Shown one piece after another: positions 56,288 through 64,000 of a stretch of DNA of 64,000 nucleotides (position 1 is its first letter; every line of letters begins with the position of its first letter). Source of the DNA: Marinicella gelatinilytica (lineage in GTDB: Bacteria; Pseudomonadota; Gammaproteobacteria; Xanthomonadales; Marinicellaceae); NCBI RefSeq assembly GCF_026410405.1, contig NZ_JAPMLN010000016.1, forward strand, positions 62,001-126,000, given 5' to 3'. A program made the position numbers and the translations under genes. The notes under the pieces are model-generated. The model was given only the letters and a program-made list of their open reading frames with translations. It made no database searches and had not been told where the DNA came from.

Positions 56288-57738
56288 TAAGCATTCATGT
56301 CCCAAATTATATTAGGTTCTTTCACTGCTTTGACTTCGTCTAAGCGTCTGACCGGTGTGGTGTAGGGGGCTTTTTTTAGAACATCAATGTCTTTTTCAGC
56401 TTGTTCTAAAATTTCAGCCATGGCTTCAACAAACAAATCCAAGGTTTCTTTGGATTCAGTTTCGGTGGGCTCAATCAACAAACATTCAGCCACCAATAAC
56501 GGAAAATATACCGTTGGTGCATGCATGCCCTTATCCAATAAGCCTTTGGCTAAATCAGAGGCCAACAGCCCCAATTCTCTGGCTTGACGGCGTAAGGTGA
56601 TGATAAATTCATGGCTGGCGCGGCGATTTTTAAACGCCAGTTGAAAACCCTTGTCCTGTAGACGTTTCATTAAATAGTTGGCATTTAATGTGGCAAATTC
56701 ACTGACCCGCTGCATGCCTTGTTTACCGAGCAATAAAGCATACACATAAGCCCGTAAATTAACCCCGGCATTACCGGCAAACGCCGATAAACGGCCGATG
56801 GTTTTTGGAGCACGTTTTTCATCGACAAAATGATAGCCATTGTCGTCTTTACCGACATATGGTACCGGCATATAAGGCAACAGGCGTTTACCGACACCAA
56901 TGGCACCGGAACCGGGGCCACCGCCGCCATGCGGTGTGGAAAAGGTTTTATGTAAATTCATGTGAATCACATCAAAACCCATGATACCGGGGTTGGTTTT
57001 ACCGATAATGGCATTTAAGTTTGCACCATCGTAGTAAAGCAAACCACCGACGGCATGCACTTTATCAGCGATTTCCTTAATATGGGTTTCAAACACACCC
57101 AAGGTGGAGGGATTGGTCAACATAATCCCGGCGGTCTGGGGCCCTAAAGCCGCTTCCAGTGCATCCATATCCACATTGCCATCTTTGTCAGTACGGATTT
57201 CTTTGACTTTATAGCCGCACATAATGGCGGTGGCGGGGTTGGTACCGTGCGCGGCATCGGGCACAATAATCTCTTTACGTGCGGTATCACCACGGTCATC
57301 ATGATAGGCTTTAATCATGGCGACACCGGCAAACTCACCCTGGGCACCGGCCATCGGTGTTAACGACACACCGGCCATATTAGTAACCGCCTGCAAGATT
57401 TCCTGCAAATGGTACATGCATTCTAAATAGCCTTGAGACAGCGAATCATGGGCCAGAGGGTGGCGTGATAAAAACTCTTCACGCATGGCCAGGGTATTGC
57501 AGACCTTGGGGTTGTACTTCATGGTACAAGAGCCCAAAGGATAGAAATTGGTTTCAATGGAAAAATTTTTCTGGCTCAATTGGGTGTAATGCCTGACGAC
57601 ATCCAATTCACTGGCTTGCGGCATACCCAAACGCACATCACGTTGGTAAGCTTCGGGGATAAGATGGCTAACATCCAACGCATCAAGAGATTGTGCCCAA
57701 GCACTGCGGCCGGGTTTAGATTTTTCAAAAATTAACAT
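56287..57738 (-). CDS. gcvPB: Glycine dehydrogenase (decarboxylating) subunit 2
   Basis: 483 residues from the ATG at 57738; a TTG four codons upstream overlaps the receptor stop and is less likely. Motifs: '[16 protein letters not shown]', '[17 protein letters not shown]', '[10 protein letters not shown]' and the PLP-Lys in '[19 protein letters not shown]'. It is the C-terminal half of the split P-protein of the glycine cleavage system; the other half (gcvPA), gcvH and gcvT are not in this window. It lies 8 bases after a TonB-receptor gene and overlaps dgkA by one base, an unusual context. Confidence 0.94.
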   Translation of the reverse strand: MLIFEKSKPGRSAWAQSLDALDVSHLIPEAYQRDVRLGMPQASELDVVRHYTQLSQKNFSIETNFYPLGSCTMKYNPKVCNTLAMREEFLSRHPLAHDSLSQGYLECMYHLQEILQAVTNMAGVSLTPMAGAQGEFAGVAMIKAYHDDRGDTARKEIIVPDAAHGTNPATAIMCGYKVKEIRTDKDGNVDMDALEAALGPQTAGIMLTNPSTLGVFETHIKEIADKVHAVGGLLYYDGANLNAIIGKTNPGIMGFDVIHMNLHKTFSTPHGGGGPGSGAIGVGKRLLPYMPVPYVGKDDNGYHFVDEKRAPKTIGRLSAFAGNAGVNLRAYVYALLLGKQGMQRVSEFATLNANYLMKRLQDKGFQLAFKNRRASHEFIITLRRQARELGLLASDLAKGLLDKGMHAPTVYFPLLVAECLLIEPTETESKETLDLFVEAMAEILEQAEKDIDVLKKAPYTTPVRRLDEVKAVKEPNIIWDMNA

Positions 57739-57746
57739 AGATTCAC

Positions 57747-59846
57747 TCAAAACTCATAAAACACGGAAACGTGGTAATTTCGACCGGCGGCATCTAAACC
57801 AGAGGCATGTTCACGGTATTTTTTATCAAACAGATTCTCGATACCGACACGCATCGTGGTCTGTAATCCGACCTGCCATGTCAGGTGGCTATCATATACC
57901 ACAAAGCCACCGGTACCCAAGGGATTAATGCGGGCATCACGCACATCTCGTCCACTTAATCGGTCTTGGTTGGTGGCATAACGCACTTGTTGTCGCCAGG
58001 TCAGCGCACCTGATAATGGCCAATGATAACCAAGCACACCAAAAGCAGGTGGAATGCGATCCGCCGGCTCATCTTGATCAGCGTCGGTTTGTTCTCCATA
58101 GGTGTAAGTCAAATGGGCATATAAATGACCGCCATCATTAAAATAGCGGTTGTATTGCGCCTCAATACCCCACAATCGCACTTCACCAATATTTTGTGAT
58201 TGCACGATGTCCTGACCTGAAGCGGTGGTTTCACCGGTCAATGTCGAAGCAATCACATCGTTATAATCCGAAACAAACAAAACCGTTTCGGCCTGCCAAC
58301 CGTTTCCTGCATGTTTGAAACCAACATCCAAGGTATGCACAGATTCAGGTTTGACATTGGCATTCACCACATTAAAGCGGTTATTGGGTCGATCACCCAC
58401 TTGGCCTAAATCAAAAATATTCGGTGGCCGGAAACCACGACTCAAGTTGGCAAATAATCGATCAGCGTCACTCAGCTGATATAGCCAACCTAATTGCCAA
58501 GTGATATCGGATAATTTTAAAACATCATCATTGATTTGCGGGTTGTTCAGATCAATGTTGTAGTCGCTATAACGGCCACCGGCGCTCAATTCATGTAAGC
58601 CTAAGCGGTGATGATAATCAGCGAATATAGCCCAATGTTGCATCTTAGATTGATCCGGAAACCTCGATTCAACATCAACAGTGATACCATTTTTGGTTTT
58701 TTGCTTGGCGCTGCTGATGGTGTCTTGATAGGCCTCAAAGCCATACACCCACTGACCGTTGTGACCAAAAGCTTTATCAAAATCCACTTGCAGCCCAAAC
58801 AGTTCACTGCCATTCTGTTCAGTGCTCACACTTTCACTATTTAGAGCTTGTTTTAATCGACCATCGACAATTTTTTGCCATGCCAGATGCCAATCGGCAC
58901 TGTCAAACCAACCGGTGCTTTGCGTTGATTGGTAATTCAAATGTGCAAAATAACGCTCATTGGGTCGGAATAAAAATAATTGTGAATCAGGTTCAGTCTG
59001 GCCAAAACCGGCCACCAGGTCATCCACCCGCGGGGTTGCCGGTTGCCGCAGGTATTGCATATCAAAAATTAAGCGATGTTCATCGTTAACCTGATAAAGC
59101 CATTTATTATTAGCCGCTCGCGCATTGTAAGCAGTGAAAGGAATGGTTTCACCACTGCCGGTGGTGCGATGACCGATGTCTTGGTAACTTAAACCCAAAG
59201 TGGTGGCCACGTTTTCATTACCACTGTCTATATTGATATGACTAAGCCACTGTTCATCAGCACTGTTATATATTCCTGCCAATTGCCCGGTTGATTGCCA
59301 GTTTGAACCCACAAAATCCGGTGTATGGGTAATGACATTAACCACACCACCTAAGGCATCGCCACCATATAATACCGAACCCGGACCACGAACCACTTCA
59401 ATCTGTGATGTCATAAACGGATCCACCAAAGCAAAATATTGATTCGGTGCATTTCTAAAAAAAGCGGTGTTTAAACGCATACCATCGATTAAATGTAAGT
59501 TTTGCGATCCTTTTAGACCCCGAATAATCGGAATGCCCTGGCCGGGGGTGGTTTGTTGAATATACACACCGGTTTCATTGCGCAATAAATCCGGTAATAA
59601 AGCGTTGGGCTTATGTTTTATGTCTTCTCTGGTGACCACTGTCACCGCGCGAACACTATCATTACTTCCTGTGGCCAAACGCGAAGCGGTGACTTGAATC
59701 GGAGACAATTCCTGATCATTGTTTTGGGCTTCTTTCAGTTTTGGTTGCTGTGCCTGTTCTGCCGAGTCTATGGTTGTTTGTTCAGTTGCAGAAGCCACCG
59801 TAAAAACCGGCATCATCAATATAAGAAAGGCAATGTATCTGAGCAT
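57747..59846 (-). CDS. TonB-dependent outer-membrane receptor
   Basis: 699 residues from the ATG at 59846 (the frame opens three codons further to a TTG). Signal peptide about 1-21, then the TonB-box region '[11 protein letters not shown]', a plug domain ('[20 protein letters not shown]', '[19 protein letters not shown]', '[20 protein letters not shown]') and a 22-strand barrel ending in Phe ('[17 protein letters not shown]', '[10 protein letters not shown]'). The plug resembles the haem/haemoglobin and vitamin-type receptors, but the haem 'FRAP/NPNL' block is only partly present ('FRNAPNQYF'), so the ligand is open. First gene of a receptor-gcvPB-dgkA run. A stand-alone TonB is encoded at 21426-22061. 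Confidence 0.92.
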   Translation of the reverse strand: MLRYIAFLILMMPVFTVASATEQTTIDSAEQAQQPKLKEAQNNDQELSPIQVTASRLATGSNDSVRAVTVVTREDIKHKPNALLPDLLRNETGVYIQQTTPGQGIPIIRGLKGSQNLHLIDGMRLNTAFFRNAPNQYFALVDPFMTSQIEVVRGPGSVLYGGDALGGVVNVITHTPDFVGSNWQSTGQLAGIYNSADEQWLSHINIDSGNENVATTLGLSYQDIGHRTTGSGETIPFTAYNARAANNKWLYQVNDEHRLIFDMQYLRQPATPRVDDLVAGFGQTEPDSQLFLFRPNERYFAHLNYQSTQSTGWFDSADWHLAWQKIVDGRLKQALNSESVSTEQNGSELFGLQVDFDKAFGHNGQWVYGFEAYQDTISSAKQKTKNGITVDVESRFPDQSKMQHWAIFADYHHRLGLHELSAGGRYSDYNIDLNNPQINDDVLKLSDITWQLGWLYQLSDADRLFANLSRGFRPPNIFDLGQVGDRPNNRFNVVNANVKPESVHTLDVGFKHAGNGWQAETVLFVSDYNDVIASTLTGETTASGQDIVQSQNIGEVRLWGIEAQYNRYFNDGGHLYAHLTYTYGEQTDADQDEPADRIPPAFGVLGYHWPLSGALTWRQQVRYATNQDRLSGRDVRDARINPLGTGGFVVYDSHLTWQVGLQTTMRVGIENLFDKKYREHASGLDAAGRNYHVSVFYEF

Positions 59847-59923
59847 TATTGTCAAAAATCAAAAGCGCACAATGTACACCCGAGGGCTTAACGACTCAAG
59901 CAAAATCAACCTTCAAGGTCGAC

Positions 59924-62566
59924 TTAATTTGATGCCATGCTGTGATTTTGGTACTTTTTAATTTCTGCAATGGTCAGTTGATAGGATTTAATGACTTTGC
60001 TAATACAGTCTTTCATCAATTCAGCATTTTTTTCGATGGCTGCGGCTTCCATTTTTTTGCAGAAATGGCTAAAGCCGGTGGCGCCAATATTAGCGCCGGT
60101 TGATTTGAGGGTGTGGGCGATATGCCGCACTTCTTCAAAATCACCGTTAACTTTTAAGGTTTTGAGTTTTTCCATCATGGCTGGCGTTTCTTGTTGAAAC
60201 AAGTTGAGCAAATCATCTGTCTCTTCACCCATAAACTCTTTTATTTCAGCCAAGGCCTTAACATTAAGCCATTTTGGGTTGATGTTATTTAAGGCCGCAT
60301 CAGTTTTAGTCGGCTGATTGGCTTTGACAGATTCACTGTTTGCAAACGGATCCCATTTTTTGAGGGTTTTCTCGAGCAAATAACGGTTCAATGGTTTTGA
60401 CATATAGTCATCCATGCCCGCTTCTAAACATTTTTCTTTATCTCCCAGCATGGCGTTGGCTGTCATCGCTATGATCGGTGTCCGATCGAGGTTGTTTTCT
60501 TCCTCATAACGGCGAATACGTCGGGTACTGTGATAACCATCCATGACCGGCATTTGGCAGTCCATTAAAATTAAGCGATAACGGGTGTTTTTTGCTTTAT
60601 TTAATGCTTCCATACCATTTTCAGCCACATCAAATGGAAAGCCAATGTAATCAATTAATTTTTGAGCCACTTTGAGATTAACTTCGTTGTCTTCAACCAG
60701 TAACACAGTCTTTGAGATTTGATCCAGTTTTTGTCGTGTTAGTTTTTTAGGTTCAATGGCAACCTCTTCAGCAATCACTGAGTCCTCTTGGTTATTGAAC
60801 GGTATGGTTTCAGTTGACTGGACTTGATCCGGATAAAAGCGCCGTTCAAACTCCCGAATAATCATTTCAATGTCTTGTTCAGCTTTTATGACCTGGATAT
60901 TTTTATATTGTTTAATACCGGCAATGTGCTCGCCTTTGGTAATTACGCATATCCAAACATCATTAAATTCACCTTTTTCCACCAGAGTCAAAATTTGTCT
61001 GAGGGTTTTGGCATTGGTATCAAAGTCAATGAATAACAAGGTGGTTTTCTTATCCTGTATGCCTCGGGTTGCTTGAATTCGAGACATGGCATGTTGGTAA
61101 TTTAAGGAACTTTGTACTTTGACCAAAGCATGTTCTAAATCAGCGCTCAAGCGTTTGAATAATACCGGATTGGTGTTAATCAAAATGGCTTGATGCTGAC
61201 TAATTTCAGACTGCTGATGGCCTGAATCAGTGACTGACTTCGAGAAAGGTATTTCAAACCAAAATGAACTGCCCAATCCTTTTTTGGAATCAACACCCAT
61301 TTTTCCTTTTAACAAATCAACAATTTTCTGACTGATTGTTAAGCCCAAACCAGTGCCACCAAATTTACGTGTTGATGAGTTATCCCCTTGGGTGAAGGCA
61401 TTAAATAGTTTATCTTGCTGGTCTTCGCTGATACCGATACCTTCATCTTTGATAACAAAACGGATCAGTTCCTTACTGGCAAAATTTTTGACTTTTTTAG
61501 CCTCTACTGTAATCTTACCGCGATCAGAAAACTTAATGGCATTCGATAATAAGTTGGTTAACACCTGACGTAAACGAATCGGATCTCCGCGCAATAACGG
61601 ACTAATTTGATCATCAATCCTGGTCTCAATTTCAAGACCTTTGCGTTCAGCTGATGCACTTAAATTATCCAAAACTTCTTCGATGACTTTACGAACCTTT
61701 AAAGCAGTGACCTCAATGGTTAATTTACCGGCTTCCACTTTTGAGTAATCAAGCAAGTCATCAATCAGCTTTTGCATCTGGGTGGCAGAGGTATGAGCCG
61801 TGCTGAGATAATCTTTCTGAAAATCATTCAACTCGGTATCCATTACAATATCAAGCAACGGCACGATACCGTTTAACGGTGTTCGGATTTCATGACTCAT
61901 GGTGGCCAAAAACTCCATCTTAGCCATTTCCGCCGCCGATAATTTAACTTTTAAATCTTTGATGTCTTCTTTTAACTTTTGGCTTTGCTTACGGGCTTCT
62001 TCTGCTCGTTTGATTTGTTTAGCAATACTGTCGGGCAGGGGCTCTGCTTTTTTTTCTTCGGCAACCGCCACATCAAACAAAAATAACTTAGCAGCCAGCA
62101 TTGCCAATGTCGTCAAAACCAAAACCAAGGCGAACATAAAAGGCTGCGTCACGTGCATTTCCGGGCCGGGTAAAAAAATAAATAACGCCAATAAGCTGAG
62201 CGCCGGAATGGCTGTGATAAGTGCCATTTCTTTCGGCTGTAATTGTTTAAACAAAACAATGGCCATGACCCAAACCAGCCACAAAGACACCATAACAGAT
62301 TCATTAACATTGTTAACAAACCAAAAACTCAAGCCTAAAAATGATGCCGCCACCACCGGAATAATCCAATCCACTTGGTGAGAAAATTGATTGTCATAGC
62401 GGTTAAAGATAACGGGCAATCTGAAAAGAAAGCCAGCTAAAACAACGACATTAACAATCAACAATGACCACAGCCATTGATGGGTGGCAAAAAATGCCAT
62501 TAACGTCATTAAAAGGGTGGTTACAAATAGACCTAAATCTTTATTTTTTAATATGTTGGCAGTCAT
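59924..62566 (-). CDS. RpfC-like hybrid histidine kinase with receiver and Hpt domains
   Basis: 880 residues. Five or six N-terminal membrane helices with almost no loops (about 12-175), a coiled coil (about 185-212), HisKA with His225 in 'ATMSHEIRTPLNG', HATPase_c ('NLLSNAIKFSD', 'DEGIGI', 'GGTGLGLTI'), a degenerate receiver (about 460-585, 'LLFIDFD'), a true receiver with Asp669 in 'LILMDCQMPVMDGYHS', and a C-terminal Hpt with His818 in 'HIAHTLKSTGANIG'. This is the layout of RpfC, the receptor for diffusible fatty-acid signals in Xanthomonas; however rpfF and rpfG are not beside it, so a signal-fatty-acid role is inferred only from layout. It runs 145 bases after a methyltransferase gene. 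Confidence 0.9.
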   Translation of the reverse strand: MTANILKNKDLGLFVTTLLMTLMAFFATHQWLWSLLIVNVVVLAGFLFRLPVIFNRYDNQFSHQVDWIIPVVAASFLGLSFWFVNNVNESVMVSLWLVWVMAIVLFKQLQPKEMALITAIPALSLLALFIFLPGPEMHVTQPFMFALVLVLTTLAMLAAKLFLFDVAVAEEKKAEPLPDSIAKQIKRAEEARKQSQKLKEDIKDLKVKLSAAEMAKMEFLATMSHEIRTPLNGIVPLLDIVMDTELNDFQKDYLSTAHTSATQMQKLIDDLLDYSKVEAGKLTIEVTALKVRKVIEEVLDNLSASAERKGLEIETRIDDQISPLLRGDPIRLRQVLTNLLSNAIKFSDRGKITVEAKKVKNFASKELIRFVIKDEGIGISEDQQDKLFNAFTQGDNSSTRKFGGTGLGLTISQKIVDLLKGKMGVDSKKGLGSSFWFEIPFSKSVTDSGHQQSEISQHQAILINTNPVLFKRLSADLEHALVKVQSSLNYQHAMSRIQATRGIQDKKTTLLFIDFDTNAKTLRQILTLVEKGEFNDVWICVITKGEHIAGIKQYKNIQVIKAEQDIEMIIREFERRFYPDQVQSTETIPFNNQEDSVIAEEVAIEPKKLTRQKLDQISKTVLLVEDNEVNLKVAQKLIDYIGFPFDVAENGMEALNKAKNTRYRLILMDCQMPVMDGYHSTRRIRRYEEENNLDRTPIIAMTANAMLGDKEKCLEAGMDDYMSKPLNRYLLEKTLKKWDPFANSESVKANQPTKTDAALNNINPKWLNVKALAEIKEFMGEETDDLLNLFQQETPAMMEKLKTLKVNGDFEEVRHIAHTLKSTGANIGATGFSHFCKKMEAAAIEKNAELMKDCISKVIKSYQLTIAEIKKYQNHSMASN

Positions 62567-62711
62567 GGCACCGGTAATTAAATCCTTAACACAATGATTG
62601 TAGCCAAAAACAATGGTCGCTGAAAGGATTTATTCTCAGCAAATTCCAGATCGAGACTTTTCTATCAATAATGAAATAATAGCTGAATCTTTAATGCCAA
62701 TGTCTTTATGA

Positions 62712-63305
62712 TCAATCAGCGGACTTACGCCAGGTATATATTTTCATTGGCGGAAAGTTTTTATATGTGACTTTTTTCTTATTTGGTGCGCCAAAGTAAT
62801 CTTTTGCGAGGCCACTCACATGATCACGTAATTGATAAGCCAGGAATATACCACCCGGCTTCAATGTTTTGTGAATGGCAGACATAATGTCCTCATCCAT
62901 ACCCTTCGGTAAAGTGGTAAAAGGTATGCCAGAGACAATCACATCAACATTTGGCCAGTCACGTTTTTTGATAATTTGACTTAAATTTTGGGCACCACTG
63001 GCATTGATGCTTAAACGCTTATCATCGATGGTTTTTTTCAGGTGGGCAATAAATTTTGGATTAATTTCAACCGTGATTAATTCAGCATCCGCATCCATGG
63101 CGGCCAATAACCCTTTGGTGGTTCCGCCGGTGCCGGGACCCAATTCAATAATTCTTTTATGTCCCGATAATTCTGCCGTGGCGGCAATTTCTGCAATCAG
63201 CCACGGCGATGAGGGCAACAAATAACCCACTTGCAACGGATGTTTTATGGCATGTTTTAAAAATAAGGCTGAGTCCTTTAGCGAATTTCCAATTTTTTGG
63301 CTCAT
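62712..63305 (-). CDS. SAM-dependent methyltransferase, phospholipid N-methyltransferase-like
   Basis: 197 residues. 'VGYLLPSSPWLIAEIA' (residues 27-41), SAM-binding 'IIELGPGTGGTTKGLL' (52-67), Glu80 ending strand 2 in 'ELITVEINPKF', and 'VDVIVSGIPFTTLP' as motif IV. This pattern is that of PmtA-type enzymes that methylate phosphatidylethanolamine, which share ancestry with rRNA adenine dimethylases. The start overlaps the proS stop by 4 bases (ATGA), so it is co-translated. The acceptor is not proven. Confidence 0.8.
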   Translation of the reverse strand: MSQKIGNSLKDSALFLKHAIKHPLQVGYLLPSSPWLIAEIAATAELSGHKRIIELGPGTGGTTKGLLAAMDADAELITVEINPKFIAHLKKTIDDKRLSINASGAQNLSQIIKKRDWPNVDVIVSGIPFTTLPKGMDEDIMSAIHKTLKPGGIFLAYQLRDHVSGLAKDYFGAPNKKKVTYKNFPPMKIYTWRKSAD

Positions 63306-64000
63306 AGGCTGAGTTGCTGTTGTAGGAAATCGGCTATTTTAGCATGCTCAATTTTCTGTTTATCCATTTTTTTTCGGTGGCGATACTCAACGTGACCTTC
63401 ATCCAAAGAGCGATCACCGATGATAACTTGGTGTGGGATTCCCAACAGCTCAAAGTCAGACAGCATAAACCCGGGGCGTACTTTTCGGTCATCTAAAATA
63501 ACATCTACACCGATATCGGTGAGTTTTTGATAGAGTTCATCGGTGGTTTTTTTAACTTGTACTGATTTTTGGTAATTCATGGGTAATAAGGCCACTTGAA
63601 ACGGCGCTAAAGCAGCCGGCCAAATAATGCCATTGTCATCATGATTTTGTTCAATGGCAGCTGCCACTAAGCGAGACACGCCCATACCATAACAACCCAT
63701 TTGTAGTGCTTGAGCCTGGCCTTTGTCATTGAGAACCACCGCGTTCATGGCTTTGGAATATTTATCACCTAATTGAAAAATATGACCCACTTCGATACCA
63801 CGGGCTTGTTTCAGTGTGCCTTTGCCATCGGGACTTGGATCGCCTTCCTGCGCCTCTCTTATATCCACTTGTTGAGTAAACTCAGCATCTCTTTGCCAAT
63901 TCACACCGGTTAAATGATGGCCTTCTTTATTCGCGCCACAAACAAAGTCACTCATATTGGCCACAGTTAAATCAACAATAATCGGGCAATTTAAATCTTT
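63302..64000 (-). CDS. proS: Prolyl-tRNA synthetase, 3' part (runs off the window)
   Basis: The frame is open to the right edge, so about 232 C-terminal residues are visible; the Met-like GTG at 63964 is internal. Visible: end of the editing insertion domain ('VCGANKEGHHLTGVNW'), class II motif 3 region 'QMGCYGMGVSRLVAAAIEQNHDDNG', 'IIWPAALAPFQVALLP' and the anticodon-binding domain ('DVILDDRKVRPGFMLSDFEL', 'GIPHQVIIGDR'). It charges tRNA-Pro and, as the insertion domain is present, edits Ala-tRNA-Pro. The 3' end overlaps the methyltransferase start. Confidence 0.95.
   Translation of the reverse strand, partial: KDLNCPIIVDLTVANMSDFVCGANKEGHHLTGVNWQRDAEFTQQVDIREAQEGDPSPDGKGTLKQARGIEVGHIFQLGDKYSKAMNAVVLNDKGQAQALQMGCYGMGVSRLVAAAIEQNHDDNGIIWPAALAPFQVALLPMNYQKSVQVKKTTDELYQKLTDIGVDVILDDRKVRPGFMLSDFELLGIPHQVIIGDRSLDEGHVEYRHRKKMDKQKIEHAKIADFLQQQLSL

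Noticed and set aside
61899-62381. 160-codon plus-strand frame opposite the RpfC-like kinase
   Set aside because: Antisense shadow of the membrane and linker region; its Ser/Asn/Lys-rich translation is typical of such mirrors.

Overview
The window looks like chromosomal DNA of a Gram-negative gammaproteobacterium, probably marine. It carries Kdo and lipid A genes (kdsA, a PagL-like deacylase), Tol/TonB parts, the gammaproteobacterial core genes rdgC, slt, ftsB and rluE, and many secreted proteins with tails of the IPTL-CTERM type or ending in an IFRHGFDG-like motif. A Marinicella-like lineage would fit, but that is an inference from gene style. I saw no rRNA or tRNA gene, CRISPR array, phage or insertion sequence. 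Coding density is high and genes often overlap by 1-10 bases.

Layout. 1-1.4 kb: end of a DUF4785-like secreted protein, a terminator, and a small secreted protein with a sorting-type tail. 1.4-4.5 kb: an operon of a DUF4442 hotdog protein, paaZ and a PlsC-like acyltransferase. 4.6-8.9 kb: a very large propeller-type hybrid histidine kinase. 8.9-12.8 kb: msrC-type GAF reductase, mscL, glnA and a BON-MscS channel. 12.8-16.6 kb: pyrG-kdsA-eno. 16.8-21.1 kb: two tandem FG-GAP repeat proteins that share an almost identical 410-base block. 21.4-26.2 kb: tonB-like gene, rluE, a second sorting-tail protein, folK, sirB-like, ispF, ispD, ftsB. 26.3-31.1 kb: ABC-2 exporter (three genes), YpfJ-type protease, PagL-like deacylase. 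31.1-36.5 kb: gamma-glutamyltransferase homologue, hemL, a DedA/PAP2-like/LssY membrane fusion, and a secreted protein that joins a TolB N-terminal domain to a TolA C-terminal domain. 36.6-41.1 kb: a candidate small RNA, then an RND efflux pair. 41.1-46.6 kb: a secreted protein of unknown function, an MsrA-thioredoxin-MsrB lipoprotein and an M14 carboxypeptidase. 46.6-51.4 kb: cca, slt, HD hydrolase, rdgC. 51.5-55.8 kb: Arg-rich mini-protein, K+-channel-like protein, thioesterase, Tyr/His-rich secreted protein, gloA, large secreted protein. 55.9-64 kb: dgkA, gcvPB, TonB receptor, RpfC-like hybrid kinase, PmtA-like methyltransferase and the 3' part of proS.

Functional threads. Envelope work dominates: mechanosensitive channels, Kdo synthesis, lipid A deacylation, lipid recycling (dgkA, PlsC-like, LssY/DedA), murein turnover (slt), TonB/TBDR uptake, ABC and RND export. 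Methionine sulfoxide repair is represented twice (free-Met GAF reductase in the cytoplasm and a lipoprotein MsrAB in the envelope).

The most unusual items are the TolB-N/TolA-C fusion (35756-36508), a possible Fur-controlled small RNA with its own terminator (about 36609-36752), the MsrA-Trx-MsrB domain order, and the mosaic of the two FG-GAP paralogues.
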